Below are positions 19,029 through 30,118 of a DNA stretch of 64,000 nucleotides, one piece after another. Every line of letters begins with the position of its first letter. Within the stretch, counting starts at the first letter, position 1. This stretch comes from Vibrio campbellii CAIM 519 = NBRC 15631 = ATCC 25920. Lineage in GTDB: Bacteria; Pseudomonadota; Gammaproteobacteria; Enterobacterales; Vibrionaceae. Position numbers and translations under genes: made by a program. The DNA lies in NCBI RefSeq assembly GCF_002163755.1, contig NZ_CP015863.1, positions 868,001 to 932,000 of the forward strand, written 5' to 3'. Below the pieces are notes generated by a model. The model had not been told where the DNA came from. It worked only from the letters and a program-made list of their open reading frames with translations, and searched no databases.

Positions 19029-19538
19029 TTACTTAGTTACACGTAGAACTGGAGTTTCACCAACAGTTACAGAACCAGAAAGCTTGTTCAGCTCTTTGAT
19101 TTCGTCCATGTTAGAGATAACAACTGGAGTTAGCGTTGATTTCGCTTTCTCTTCTAGAAGAGCTAGATCGAATTCAATTACAGTGTCGCCAGCTTTAACA
19201 GTTTGACCTTCTTCTGCGATACGCTTGAAGCCTTCGCCTTTCAGTTCAACAGTGTCGATACCGAAGTGAACGAATAGCTCAACACCGTCGTCAGACTCGA
19301 TAGAGAACGCGTGGTTTGTTTCGAAGATCTTACCGATAGTACCGTTTACAGGAGCTACCATTTTGTTACCAGCAGGTTTGATAGCAATACCATCACCAAC
19401 GATTTTCTCAGCGAAAACAACATCTGGCACATCTTCGATGTTCACGATCTCACCAGAAAGTGGTGCGATGATTTCGATTGCACCTGCGTCAGCGCTGTCG
19501 TCAGATACTAGCTTCTTAAGTTTGTCAAACAGACCCAT
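19029..19538 (-). CDS. crr: EIIA-Glc (Crr) of the PTS
   Basis: 169 residues, one domain. The phospho-accepting His91 lies in [10 protein letters not shown], with the partner His76 in [13 protein letters not shown]-Glc receives phosphate from HPr, passes it to IIBC transporters, inhibits non-PTS permeases and activates adenylate cyclase. It ends the ptsH-ptsI-crr cluster, 105 bases after ptsI. Because NagE in this window lacks a IIA domain, Crr is the likely phosphate donor for GlcNAc uptake. Sequence and length match enteric Crr closely. Confidence 0.97.
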   Translation of the reverse strand: MGLFDKLKKLVSDDSADAGAIEIIAPLSGEIVNIEDVPDVVFAEKIVGDGIAIKPAGNKMVAPVNGTIGKIFETNHAFSIESDDGVELFVHFGIDTVELKGEGFKRIAEEGQTVKAGDTVIEFDLALLEEKAKSTLTPVVISNMDEIKELNKLSGSVTVGETPVLRVTK

Positions 19539-19643
19539 TGTGTCATGCTCCTAACGTTTTATTTAATTCTGTCGAATTATAGTATACCAATCTTTCGAGA
19601 TAGACGACTTTTTTTGAGCGCCTATCTCATTGGAATTAGTTGA

Positions 19644-21368
19644 TTATTGAGTTTTCTCTGCAATGAACTTTTCTACAACTGCTTCGATTTCTGCTGCTGT
19701 TGGTAGAGAAAGTGCTTCTTCAGCCATTGCTTTCACTTCTGCGAAGTTAGAGTTACGGATAACTTTCTTCACTTTAGGGATAGAGATGCCGCTCATAGAG
19801 AATTCGTCCAGACCCATACCTAGAAGTAGAAGTGTTGCACGCTCATCACCAGCTAGCTCACCACACATACCAGTCCACTTACCTTCAGCGTGAGAAGCGT
19901 CGATAACTTGCTTGATCACAGTAAGTACAGCTGGAGATAGTGGGTTGTATAGGTGAGAAATCATCTCGTTACCACGGTCAACCGCTAGTGTGTACTGAGT
20001 TAGGTCGTTTGTACCGATAGAGAAAAAAGCAACTTCCTTCGCTAGGTGGTGCGCGATAGCTGCTGCAGCTGGAGTCTCAACCATTACACCGATTTCGATG
20101 TTTTCGTCGAATGCATGACCTTCAGCGCGTAGTTCTGCTTTGTACTCTTCGATTGCTTGCTTAAGCTCACGGATTTCTTCAACAGAGATGATCATTGGGA
20201 ACATGATACGTAGTTTACCGTGTGCAGATGCACGTAGTATACCACGTAGCTGGTCACGTAGGATTTCACGACGATCCAAGCTGATACGTACTGCACGCCA
20301 GCCTAGGAACGGGTTCATCTCTTTTGGAAGATCCATGTAAGGAAGATCTTTGTCGCCGCCGATATCCATAGTACGGATGATCACAGCTTCGCCGTTCATT
20401 GCTTCAGCAACTTCTTTGTAAGCTTGGTATTGCTCTTCTTCAGTTGGAAGCGCATCACGGTCCATGAATAGGAATTCAGTACGGTACAGACCAACACCTT
20501 CACCACCGTTACGGATGATACCGTCACAGTCTTTAACAGTACCGATGTTACCGCAAACTTCTACGCGGTGACCGTCAGTTGTTTCTGCGTATAGGTCTTT
20601 TAGCTTAGCTAGCTCTTCTTTTTCAGCAAGGAATGCAGCTTTAACTGCTTTTGCTTCTTCTAGTTCAGCGTCAGATGGGTTGATGACGATCTTGTTGTTC
20701 ATCGCATCAAGAATCAGCATGTCGCCGTTCTTAACTTGCTTAGTGATGTCGTTAGTACCAACGATAGCTGGAAGCTCAAGAGAGCGAGCCATGATTGAAG
20801 TGTGAGAAGTACGACCACCGATGTCACAAGCGAAACCAAGAACGTAGTCTAGGTTAATTTGCGCTGTTTCAGATGGTGTTAGGTCGTAAGCTACTAGGAT
20901 AACTTCTTGATCGATATCGCTTAGAGAAACGATGTTGATACCTAGTGCGTTTTTAACAAAACGAGAACCGATATCACGGATGTCAGTTGCACGTTCTTTC
21001 AGGTATTCGTCGTCTAGAGACTCAAGAGCACATGCTTGCTCTTCGATCACTGAGTGAATCGCGTGATCAGCAGTCATCTTGTCGTTTTTGATAAGTGCTA
21101 GGATTTCCTCTTCTAGCTCTTCGTCTTCAAGGAGCATGATGTGACCTTCAAAGATCGCTTCTTTTTCTTCGCCAAAAGTTTCAAGCGCTTTTTGCTTGAT
21201 AGTTTCTAGCTGAGCTGCAGATTTGTTACGAGCGTCAAAGAAACGTGCAACTTCTGCTTCTACTTGATCATCAGAAATAGTGTTTGTGTTTAGGACAATT
21301 TCATCTTCTTGAAGTAGTAGTGCTTTACCGATTGCAATACCAGGAGATGCTAGGATGCCTGAAATCAT
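19644..21368 (-). CDS. ptsI: PTS enzyme I
   Basis: 574 residues, standard length. The N-terminal phosphohistidine domain carries His189 in [13 protein letters not shown]; the C-terminal PEP-binding domain has [13 protein letters not shown], the metal/PEP loop with [14 protein letters not shown], and the catalytic Cys in [10 protein letters not shown]. Enzyme I takes phosphate from phosphoenolpyruvate and passes it to HPr, in the cytoplasm. A 139-base gap with a 12-base-pair hairpin separates it from ptsH. Confidence 0.98.
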   Translation of the reverse strand: MISGILASPGIAIGKALLLQEDEIVLNTNTISDDQVEAEVARFFDARNKSAAQLETIKQKALETFGEEKEAIFEGHIMLLEDEELEEEILALIKNDKMTADHAIHSVIEEQACALESLDDEYLKERATDIRDIGSRFVKNALGINIVSLSDIDQEVILVAYDLTPSETAQINLDYVLGFACDIGGRTSHTSIMARSLELPAIVGTNDITKQVKNGDMLILDAMNNKIVINPSDAELEEAKAVKAAFLAEKEELAKLKDLYAETTDGHRVEVCGNIGTVKDCDGIIRNGGEGVGLYRTEFLFMDRDALPTEEEQYQAYKEVAEAMNGEAVIIRTMDIGGDKDLPYMDLPKEMNPFLGWRAVRISLDRREILRDQLRGILRASAHGKLRIMFPMIISVEEIRELKQAIEEYKAELRAEGHAFDENIEIGVMVETPAAAAIAHHLAKEVAFFSIGTNDLTQYTLAVDRGNEMISHLYNPLSPAVLTVIKQVIDASHAEGKWTGMCGELAGDERATLLLLGMGLDEFSMSGISIPKVKKVIRNSNFAEVKAMAEEALSLPTAAEIEAVVEKFIAEKTQ

Positions 21369-21460
21369 AGCCTTACCTTAAGTTGGTCAACTTTATAAAA
21401 CGGGAGAATAATGGGTGCGCTAACGAATAGTATTAGCTTAGTTTTGAGCCTATTTCCAAC

Positions 21461-21490
21461 GAAGCCATTTTGCTTTCACAAAATGGCTTC
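21461..21490 (-). other. Strong hairpin between ptsH and ptsI
   Basis: Perfect 12-base arms GAAGCCATTTTG (21461-21472) / CAAAATGGCTTC (21479-21490), six-base loop. On the transcribed strand there is no U-run after it, so it is not a standard terminator. It more probably marks an RNA processing or stabilising element that lets ptsH mRNA exceed ptsI mRNA. Confidence 0.6.
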
Positions 21491-21507
21491 TGAAATAGTA
21501 GACCGAA

Positions 21508-21765
21508 TTAGTGTAGTTGGTCCATTAGAGCAACTAGGTGGTCAACTGCTTGCTGAGCTTGTGGGCCTTCAGCAGAGATAGTTACTAGAGTACCTTTTAC
21601 TAGGCCTAGTGTTTGCAGCTTGAATAGGCTCTTAGCGCTTGCGCTTTTACCGTTAGAAGTCACAGTGATGTCCGCGTCGAATGCTTTAGCTTCTTTTACG
21701 AACTGCGCAGCTGGACGAGTGTGAAGACCGTTTTCTGCTGTGATTTCTACTTGCTTCTCGTACAT
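21508..21765 (-). CDS. ptsH: HPr phosphocarrier protein
   Basis: 85 residues. Catalytic His15 in [15 protein letters not shown] and Ser46 in [11 protein letters not shown] are in the standard positions. HPr transfers phosphate from enzyme I to the sugar-specific IIA proteins, including Crr encoded downstream. First gene of ptsH-ptsI-crr, with a GGGGTATATCAC leader close to the ATG and a possible CRP site about 150 bases upstream. Confidence 0.98.
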   Translation of the reverse strand: MYEKQVEITAENGLHTRPAAQFVKEAKAFDADITVTSNGKSASAKSLFKLQTLGLVKGTLVTISAEGPQAQQAVDHLVALMDQLH

Positions 21766-22010
21766 GTGATATACCCCAATAAATGTATTTTTTTGTTAGT
21801 TTATGACTAAGTTTTAGCTTAACTGCTTTACACCTTGTGCGCTAGCACGGGAGAGTTCAAAGCGTGTCAGAACTGATACTAGTCAAAAGTTTGGTCATTA
21901 CGCAACTGTTTGCGTGCGTAATCACACTGAAACCTTTTTGGTTTAGATTCTTTATTTTGAACCTAAAAATAAAACACCCTGATATTACCAAAGGTGGGGC
22001 AGGGATCAAC
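21766..22010 (-). other. ptsH upstream region
   Basis: A non-coding stretch between the cysK terminator and ptsH. On the minus strand TGTGA-N6-ACGCA (21926-21911) has a perfect left CRP half-site and a degenerate right half. CRP control of ptsH is well established in enteric bacteria, so this is plausible. No gene seen. Confidence 0.4.
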
Positions 22011-22037
22011 AAAAAAGCCCCTGAACGGGGCTTTTTT
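22011..22037 (-). terminator. Terminator of cysK
   Basis: GCCCC (22017-22021) / GGGGC (22027-22031) with flanking A6 and T6; functional in the cysK direction. Confidence 0.9.
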
Positions 22038-22063
22038 AAACGAAAAATTGATTTGACCACATA

Positions 22064-23032
22064 TTACTGTTGGTTCTCTTTCTCGGTAAAGATACCAGCA
22101 AATAGCGCTGTACTTAGGTAACGTTCACCAGAGCTTGGTAGAACGGTTACGATAGTTTTTCCTGCAAATTCAGGGAGTTCTGCAAGACGGTTTGCTGCAA
22201 CAACGGCGGCGCCCGAAGAGATACCTGCTAGGATGCCTTCCTCTTCCATTAGGCGACGAGCCATCTCGATCGCTTCTTCAGAAGTGACTTGCTCGACGCG
22301 GTCAAGAAGTTCCAAATCTAGGTTGCCAGGGATGAAACCTGCGCCAATACCTTGGATTTTGTGTGGTGCTGGTTGGATTTCTTCACCCGCTAGCGCTTGT
22401 GCAATCACTGGTGATTCAGCTGGCTCTACTGCCACAGAAGTGATGGCTTTGCCTTTTTCGCCTTTGATGTAACGGCTTGTACCTGTGATCGTACCGCCCG
22501 TACCCACACCTGCTACGAATACATCGATTTCGCCGTCAGTTGCGTCCCAGATTTCTGGACCAGTCGTCTTTTCGTGAATCTCTGGGTTAGCAGGGTTGTT
22601 GAACTGTTGTAGAAGAAGGTATTTGTCTGGGTTGCTTGCAACGATTTCTTCTGCTTTCGCGATCGCGCCTTTCATGCCTTTTGCTGCTTCTGTTAGTTCT
22701 AGATTTGCACCTAGTGCTTTAAGAAGTTTACGACGTTCAAGGCTCATAGACTCAGGCATAGTCAGTGTTAGCTTGTAACCGCGAGCTGCTGCTACGAATG
22801 CAAGCGCAACACCTGTGTTACCACTTGTTGGTTCAACTAGCTCAACGCCTGGCTTAAGCGTTCCCGCTTTTTCTGCTTCCCAAATCATGTTCGCGCCGAT
22901 ACGACATTTAACACTGAAGCTTGGGTTACGCGCTTCGATTTTCGCTAGAACTTTACCGTTGCTCACTTTGTTTAGGCGAACGAGTGGCGTGTTACCAATG
23001 GTAAGAGAGTTGTCTTCGTAGATCTTGCTCAT
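22064..23032 (-). CDS. cysK: Cysteine synthase A (O-acetylserine sulfhydrylase)
   Basis: 322 residues. PLP-binding Lys42 lies in [14 protein letters not shown], the substrate loop is [13 protein letters not shown] (about 67-79), and [15 protein letters not shown] binds the cofactor phosphate. The SVKCRIG wording and length favour CysK over CysM. It makes cysteine from O-acetylserine and sulfide in the cytoplasm. It sits downstream of cysZ but with a 165-base gap containing the cysZ terminator, so it is likely transcribed separately. Confidence 0.97.
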   Translation of the reverse strand: MSKIYEDNSLTIGNTPLVRLNKVSNGKVLAKIEARNPSFSVKCRIGANMIWEAEKAGTLKPGVELVEPTSGNTGVALAFVAAARGYKLTLTMPESMSLERRKLLKALGANLELTEAAKGMKGAIAKAEEIVASNPDKYLLLQQFNNPANPEIHEKTTGPEIWDATDGEIDVFVAGVGTGGTITGTSRYIKGEKGKAITSVAVEPAESPVIAQALAGEEIQPAPHKIQGIGAGFIPGNLDLELLDRVEQVTSEEAIEMARRLMEEEGILAGISSGAAVVAANRLAELPEFAGKTIVTVLPSSGERYLSTALFAGIFTEKENQQ

Positions 23033-23149
23033 AGTGATGTTCCTTCATTACACGTTTTGTGAATATGGTTAGAAGAATATGCGGTATAAAAAAAAGGGAA
23101 AAGGATTAAAAAGTTATATCTTATGAGGTTGGTCGAGAAATGAGCAAAA

Positions 23150-23178
23150 TAAAAGGGAAGGCTGATTCTGCCTTCCCT
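23150..23178 (-). terminator. Terminator of cysZ
   Basis: GGGAAGGC (23155-23162) / GCCTTCCC (23170-23177); in the minus direction it is followed by TTTTATTTT. Confidence 0.88.
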
Positions 23179-23197
23179 GAATAGGTTTAAAAGTGGG

Positions 23198-23947
23198 CTA
23201 CTGTTGATGTTTAAATTCTGTCACCCACATGGCTGTCGCACCACATACTGCAACTGGCATCACAATGAGGTTAAGAATTGGAATGGTCGTAAAGACAGAA
23301 ACCAGTACACCGAAGCCGTATGCCTTACCTTGCTTTTGTTTCAATTTGTAACGCATGTCATTGAAAGGCACTTTATGGTTATCAAATGGATAGTCACAGT
23401 ACTGAATTGCCAACATCCACGCAGTGAAGATGAACCACAAGAAAGGCCCAACGGTTTGGCCTAATGCTGGGATGAGTAGCAGCAAAAATAAACCGATCGC
23501 CTTTGGTAACACATATAGCAGCTTGCGCCATTCTCGGGCTATGACTCGAGGCACATCTTTGATCAAAGCTGCAAAGCCATCGTCATTGACTTTTTGTCCA
23601 GTGAGGGACTCTTCGACCTTTTCAGCCAACAAACCATTAAATGGTGCGGCGATGAAGTTCGCCAATGTGCTGAAGAAGTAAGAGAAGGTGGCAAGAATGG
23701 TCAACACCAAAATTGGCCACAAGATGTAGGTAAGCCATGAGAGGAACTCAGGCAATTTGCCAATCCAACTCTCGATCCAAACATCGAGATGAGAGAATAA
23801 ATAGAAGATAGCACCACCAACAAGCAAGATGTTGGCAAGCAGTGGCAAGACGACAAAGCGACGTATCTCTGGAGAAAGTGCTATTTGAATTCCATATAGG
23901 AAGTAACCGAATCCGGTTCTAGGCTGATTATTCGACTTCATATCCAT
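23198..23947 (-). CDS. cysZ: CysZ sulfate permease
   Basis: 249 residues, or 247 from the second Met at residue 3. It starts with PRTGFGYFLYGIQIALSPEIRRFVVLPLLAN, a signature of the CysZ/EI24 family, and has about four to five hydrophobic segments (for example 33-52, 68-92, 148-190, 213-238). CysZ is an inner-membrane channel for sulfate feeding cysteine synthesis, consistent with adjacent cysK. It is divergent from zipA, the same arrangement as in enteric bacteria. Confidence 0.95.
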   Translation of the reverse strand: MDMKSNNQPRTGFGYFLYGIQIALSPEIRRFVVLPLLANILLVGGAIFYLFSHLDVWIESWIGKLPEFLSWLTYILWPILVLTILATFSYFFSTLANFIAAPFNGLLAEKVEESLTGQKVNDDGFAALIKDVPRVIAREWRKLLYVLPKAIGLFLLLLIPALGQTVGPFLWFIFTAWMLAIQYCDYPFDNHKVPFNDMRYKLKQKQGKAYGFGVLVSVFTTIPILNLIVMPVAVCGATAMWVTEFKHQQ

Positions 23948-24191
23948 TTTGCTTCGTGTAAGTGAAAACTCATTGTACCTGTGGATGCTTTTCTTTCAAT
24001 GCCCTAACAATTTAGGTCTTGTAAAGTGGAATCGTGGCAAGAATCACAACAAAAAGCGGAACTTCTTGCATTAAGTTGTTCTAAACCTACATATAGTTTT
24101 GGTAAAGTAAAAGCATCATTCGGATTTATTGCACTTGGGTTGCTGCTCAAGGATGTGCGAGTAGTAAGAACAAGTAGATTGAGAGTAAATA

Positions 24192-25163
24192 ATGCAGGAA
24201 TTGCGATTCGTACTCATTGTTGTTGGCGCATTAGCCATCGCCGCGTTGCTGTTTCATGGTTTGTGGACAAGCAAAAAAGAAGGCAAAGCAAAATTTGGTA
24301 ACAAGCCACTTGGCAAGTTGGACGTTGACCAAGAGGATAAAGACACTCCTGAACAAGAGCGCAATTTTGCTCCTGCTCCAGAAGACGATTTTGAAATCAT
24401 TCGTAAAGATCGCAAAGAGCCAGATTTTGGGATGGAAAATTCATTCGATAACAAATTCTCGTCTGATCCTCTGATCGATGATGTCCTTGAGGCAAAAGAA
24501 GACAAAGAGCAGAGAGAAGAGCAAGAGATTCCAGCGTTTGTTGCGACGAAGACGGATGACGAGCAAGTCGAACCTGTACTACAAGAACCTGCGAAGGCTT
24601 TTGCTGAAAAAGAAGAAGTCGCAGAAGTTGTGGAAGAAACTCTCCAGCCAGTGTTTGAAGCTCCTTTAGCAGCGCAAACGCCAGAAGAGGAAGTTACACC
24701 AGTGGTCGTTGATCCGGTTGTCGAAGAACCGAAGCCTGAACCAGAAATGCAAGTGATTGTATTGAACGTCCACTGCGCTGGCGACGAGCCTTTTGTGGGC
24801 ACTCAATTATTCGACAGCATGCAACAAAATGGCCTCATTTATGGCGAGATGAACATTTTCCATCGTCATGTAGATTTGTCTGGTAACGGCAAAGTGCTAT
24901 TCAGCGTAGCCAATATGATGCAACCAGGTACGCTAGAGCATGGCGACCCAGCAGAATTTAGCACCAAAGGTATTTCGTTCTTCATGACGCTACCTTGCTA
25001 CGGTGAAGCAGACCAAAACTTCAACCTAATGCTGCGCATTGCGCAACAAATCGCTGACGATATGGGCGGTAACGTTCTGGATGATCAACGAAACTTGATG
25101 ACACCAGATCGATTAGCATCATATCGCCGTCAAATAGTTGAGTTTAATGCTGCTAACGCATAA
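24192..25163 (+). CDS. zipA: ZipA cell division protein
   Basis: 323 residues: an N-terminal membrane anchor (about 4-23, [20 protein letters not shown]), a charged segment, a Glu/Pro/Val-rich flexible linker (about 95-180), and a C-terminal FtsZ-binding domain (about 185-318; [38 protein letters not shown]). ZipA tethers FtsZ filaments to the inner membrane and recruits later divisome proteins. Upstream of ligA and divergent from cysZ, the conserved gamma-proteobacterial order. A terminator separates it from ligA. Confidence 0.96.
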   Translation: MQELRFVLIVVGALAIAALLFHGLWTSKKEGKAKFGNKPLGKLDVDQEDKDTPEQERNFAPAPEDDFEIIRKDRKEPDFGMENSFDNKFSSDPLIDDVLEAKEDKEQREEQEIPAFVATKTDDEQVEPVLQEPAKAFAEKEEVAEVVEETLQPVFEAPLAAQTPEEEVTPVVVDPVVEEPKPEPEMQVIVLNVHCAGDEPFVGTQLFDSMQQNGLIYGEMNIFHRHVDLSGNGKVLFSVANMMQPGTLEHGDPAEFSTKGISFFMTLPCYGEADQNFNLMLRIAQQIADDMGGNVLDDQRNLMTPDRLASYRRQIVEFNAANA

Positions 25164-25181
25164 CCTTAACACCAAATAATG

Positions 25182-25209
25182 AAAAGGCTCCGTTAGGAGC
25201 CTTTTTTCT
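25182..25209 (+). terminator. Terminator of zipA
   Basis: GGCTCC (25186-25191) / GGAGCC (25196-25201), GTTA loop, T6 tail. Confidence 0.9.
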
Positions 25210-25212
25210 TAG

Positions 25213-27264
<2,052 letters not shown>

Positions 27265-27777
27265 CGCTTATCAAAAAAGCTAAAAAATAACTAAAAGCCC
27301 TAAATGCCAGTCGTTTAGGGCTTTTTCTTTGCAATTAAAAAGTCACCTAATAGCCATCCAATGCGCCTTTTACTGATTTCAGTGATCAGGATCTCTCCTT
27401 CAGTTATTCATCTCTCATAGCAAAAAAGTCTGCGATCGACTTCAAATTGAGCGTTGTCGAATCTCTTCAAGTAACTGAATAATAAGGGGTTGGAGTTTAA
27501 TTGTGTCTTTGGTGTTAAAAATAAGATCTGGATCAACAACTTATATGGAACTTTGGCGTTGGTCATATTTTTTTAGAAAAAAAATAAGTTCCGTTTGGAT
27601 GTTTTTAGATGCGAAGTTAGTCTTAATGGCGTGGATACACGGTGTGTATGCAGGAGCTAAAAATAACTAAATTAGAGATGATTTAGGTTTATTCAGGAAC
27701 TTACTTCTCCCCTTCGGCGGCCAACTTAAGGTGAGATAAAAAAATACAGCTATACCCATTTTTAGGAGTTTTTTTCC
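27265..27777 (+). other. ligA-chiP intergenic and chiP leader
   Basis: No gene in 513 bases. It holds the ligA terminator, an inverted pair TTCAGTTA (27399-27406) / TAACTGAA (27472-27479), and an AT-rich nested dyad with outer arms GGAACTT (27547-27553) / AAGTTCC (27586-27592) around a T7/A8 core. The start codon of chiP has TAGGAGT upstream. The length suggests an upstream regulatory region for a substrate-induced porin; I could not assign an operator. Confidence 0.5.
27293..27329 (+). terminator. Terminator of ligA
   Basis: AAAAGCCCTAAA (27293-27304) / TTTAGGGCTTTTT (27314-27326) with a nine-base loop. Confidence 0.92.
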
Positions 27778-29163
27778 ATGGACAAATTTTTTAAAGTATC
27801 AGCTCTTTCGGCGGCAATGATGGGAGCAGTAGTAGCTGCACCAGCAATGGCTGAAGACCCATTAGGCCCAGAGTACGCTGGCGCAGTTTCAGAGTTTTTC
27901 TCTGAGTCGACTATTAGCGGTAACCTTAACTTTTGGATGCGTGCTCGTGACCGTGGTAATGTAGATGCAAATGGTAACGACACCAAAAAGGTAACGAACC
28001 TAGACCATGGTTCTATCTTTGCAAACCTAGGCTTCAACTCTGGCTATGTTGGCGGTGTTGCTGGTCTTGATATTGTTATCTACAGCACATTCGACATGTG
28101 GCAAAACGGTGGTGCAGATCACGAAATGAACTTCTGGGGTGTTAACAACCCATACGATAAAAAAGCGAAAGACAGCGCATGTTCTGATGTATGGACTGAC
28201 TGTACAGACAATGGCGTTTCATTTGCTACTGCGGCAGCGAAGTTCAAACTAGGCGATTCTGCTACTGCGAAACTTGGTTACTTTCAACCATCTGTACCTA
28301 GCTCTCTAGGTGTTAACTGGTCATTCGCTCCTGGTACTTACCTAGGTGGTCAAGTTGGCGGAAAAATCGGTGGTTTTGACCTAGGTTTGGTTGTTGCGAC
28401 TGAATACAAAGCACCGTGGTTTAAAGAAACTTACGAATTCAGAACAACTAAGGGTGAAGACGCAGGAACACTTTACTCTGTAGGTGGTCGTTACACTTTA
28501 GATAACGGTATCTCTCTAGATGCGGCATACGGTGGTCTATCTGATGGTGACCGTTGGAACGCTCACTTCAAATTGAAAGGTACAACAGAAGGTGGTCTAT
28601 ACTGGTCTCCTCAACTGTACATCGTTGATGATAGCGAACAGTATGATAGCACTGCATACCAGCTAGCACTTTTGACAAGCTTCTCTTCTGGTCAATACTC
28701 ATACCGCGCTGAAGCAACATACACTGGCGCAGACTCTGGTGACCCAGCAAATGTTGGTAACATGGCTTACCGTTTAACTAGCCAATATGGTGGTTCAAAC
28801 GGTGCATACGAAATCTGGTGGAATAACCGTTCTGACTTTAACCACGATGAAGAGCTAGCGGTATTTGGTTCTGTATCTCGTGACTTCTCTGACATCGGTG
28901 GTAAAGGCTTTAGCGCTGGTCTAAGTGGTGCTTACGGCTTCGGTTCATCTGCTCAAGGCTACGATGATCTTACTGAATACGCGTACAGCCTATTTGCAAA
29001 CTACGCAATTCAAGCTGGTGCGCTAAAAGATGCTAACATTAGCTTCTACTACACCAACTACTACAACGATACAAATGCTCCGAACTGGACGGGTTACACT
29101 AACTTGTTCCAAGATGAAGAAGATTTCAAGCTAGCACTAACAATTCCTTTTGCTGTTAAATAA
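27778..29163 (+). CDS. chiP: OprD-family chitoporin
   Basis: 461 residues with a Sec signal peptide ending AMA (cleavage after about residue 24). Motifs shared with E. coli ChiP (from memory) run along the length: FWMRARDRGNV, GLDI, TEYKAPW, IWWNNRSDFN and near the C-terminus NLFQDEEDFKLALTIPF, so it is the same OprD-type monomeric porin rather than the trimeric general-porin-type ChiP of some vibrios. The alternating hydrophobic pattern and the Phe/aromatic-rich strands fit a beta barrel. It imports chitooligosaccharides through the outer membrane. It is followed by chiQ, as in E. coli, but a terminator lies between them. Confidence 0.88.
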   Translation: MDKFFKVSALSAAMMGAVVAAPAMAEDPLGPEYAGAVSEFFSESTISGNLNFWMRARDRGNVDANGNDTKKVTNLDHGSIFANLGFNSGYVGGVAGLDIVIYSTFDMWQNGGADHEMNFWGVNNPYDKKAKDSACSDVWTDCTDNGVSFATAAAKFKLGDSATAKLGYFQPSVPSSLGVNWSFAPGTYLGGQVGGKIGGFDLGLVVATEYKAPWFKETYEFRTTKGEDAGTLYSVGGRYTLDNGISLDAAYGGLSDGDRWNAHFKLKGTTEGGLYWSPQLYIVDDSEQYDSTAYQLALLTSFSSGQYSYRAEATYTGADSGDPANVGNMAYRLTSQYGGSNGAYEIWWNNRSDFNHDEELAVFGSVSRDFSDIGGKGFSAGLSGAYGFGSSAQGYDDLTEYAYSLFANYAIQAGALKDANISFYYTNYYNDTNAPNWTGYTNLFQDEEDFKLALTIPFAVK

Positions 29164-29190
29164 TCGAACTGTAAACGCTAGATAGTGTCT

Positions 29191-29221
29191 AAAAAGCTGA
29201 GCAAACGCTCAGCTTTTTTTG
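29191..29221 (+). terminator. Terminator between chiP and chiQ
   Basis: GCTGAGC (29196-29202) / GCTCAGC (29207-29213) with A5 before and T7 after; a textbook intrinsic terminator located ahead of chiQ, so chiQ would be made by read-through or from its own start. Confidence 0.92.
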
Positions 29222-29244
29222 TTTCAGAGGCCAGGGATCTAACT

Positions 29245-29607
29245 ATGAAGAAAGCACTGATTATTCCATTTGTATTATTATCTCTTCAAGCTTGTAGTAC
29301 TGCACCTAAAACTCCAGCCGAGTATTGGTATGGGCAAGGTGAACGTTTTGGTTCAAATGGCTACCGCTACGACAACGATGTTTTAGCTAACTTAAAAGAA
29401 AGTGTTTCTTTTGACGAAGCATCCTACAAGGCGGGCTATGAAGAAGGTAAAGCAGAGTTCTGTGATCCTTTCAAAGCATTTGAAAAAGGTATCCAAGGTG
29501 CTCGTTACACTGACCAATGTGCAGGTCAGCCTCAAGAAGTCATGATCAAAGCGGAATGGCAAAGAGGGTGGGATGCATTTATCGGTTCTGACTTCTACAA
29601 GTTCTAA
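29245..29607 (+). CDS. chiQ: ChiQ-like outer-membrane lipoprotein (DUF2799 type)
   Basis: 120 residues from ATG 29245; a longer frame from 29185 would read through the terminator stem and is rejected. The signal ends in lipobox LQAC, with Cys17 lipidated, followed by STAPKTPAEYW. Repeated YxxGYxxG-like patterns (YKAGYEEGKAEFC) and GARYTDQC suit the DUF2799 lipoproteins found after chitoporin genes. The name rests on position after chiP and general resemblance; the function of ChiQ is not known even in E. coli. Confidence 0.7.
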   Translation: MKKALIIPFVLLSLQACSTAPKTPAEYWYGQGERFGSNGYRYDNDVLANLKESVSFDEASYKAGYEEGKAEFCDPFKAFEKGIQGARYTDQCAGQPQEVMIKAEWQRGWDAFIGSDFYKF

Positions 29608-29626
29608 ATTTATTCATTTAATGGCC

Positions 29627-29664
29627 AACGAAGCTTATCAACGTAAAAGTAGATAAACTTCGTT
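29627..29664. other. Imperfect hairpin between chiQ and the small secreted-protein genes
   Basis: AACGAAG (29627-29633) / CTTCGTT (29658-29664) extended inward with one mismatch. It lies between convergent genes and may end both transcripts, but lacks a clean T-run on either side. Confidence 0.4.
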
Positions 29665-29684
29665 ATAACCATTGATAAGGTTAT

Positions 29685-29861
29685 TTATTTAAATGTACCA
29701 CCGTACATTGTACATAATTCACGTGGCAAATGTTTTACTGTACCATCATCAAATGTGCAATCTACGCCGGCACCGAATACGTGCCCCGCTGAGCTTTGTG
29801 CTAAAGAAATTGGAGATGCAAAAATAAAGCACGCGATAAATAAAGCAGCAATCTTTTTCAT
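29685..29861 (-). CDS. Small secreted two-cysteine protein, paralogue A
   Basis: 58 residues from ATG 29861, which has a strong GGGAGGA ribosome-binding site. A signal peptide (MKKIAALFIACFIFASPISLA, about 1-21) is followed by a ~37-residue mature part with Cys35, DGT at 39-41, Pro46, LC at 49-50 and a GGTFK end. It aligns without a gap to the next gene. The two mature cysteines could form a disulfide in the periplasm or outside. I do not recognise the family; the C-x3-DGT pattern recalls other tiny secreted enterobacterial proteins but no function can be given. Confidence 0.7.
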   Translation of the reverse strand: MKKIAALFIACFIFASPISLAQSSAGHVFGAGVDCTFDDGTVKHLPRELCTMYGGTFK

Positions 29862-29938
29862 GGTGAATCCTCCCACTCATTAATACCCAGCTTAGGCTGA
29901 ATAATTAACTGATCTTTCAATTTAAAGTTAGAATTGTT

Positions 29939-30118
29939 TTATTTCTTTATCGTACCATTTTGATGTTGGCATAATACTATGGGCATGTAATCGCTAGTCC
30001 CATCTGGCAGGTAGCATTGCACGTTAGGTCCTGTCGCGCTGTTGCCGTTAGAGCCTGTGTAGGCAAACACACTCGATGAAAACAAGACGACAGCGAATAA
30101 CATCATTGTCTTTTTCAT
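29939..30118 (-). CDS. Small secreted two-cysteine protein, paralogue B
   Basis: 59 residues from ATG 30118, preceded by AGAGGAAG. Signal peptide MKKTMMLFAVVLFSSSVFA with likely cleavage after residue 19, then a Gly/Asn/Ser-rich linker and the core: Cys35, PDGT at 38-41, Pro46, LC at 49-50, GTIKK end. Positions Cys35, Asp39-Gly40-Thr41, Pro46, Leu49-Cys50, Gly55-Thr56 and Lys58 coincide with paralogue A, so the two arose by tandem duplication. It is short enough to be missed by routine calling. Function unknown. Confidence 0.68.
   Translation of the reverse strand: MKKTMMLFAVVLFSSSVFAYTGSNGNSATGPNVQCYLPDGTSDYMPIVLCQHQNGTIKK

Noticed and set aside
24254..24802. 182-codon frame antisense to zipA
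   Set aside because: Ser/Thr-rich mirror of the Glu/Pro-rich ZipA linker; the zipA frame explains the region.
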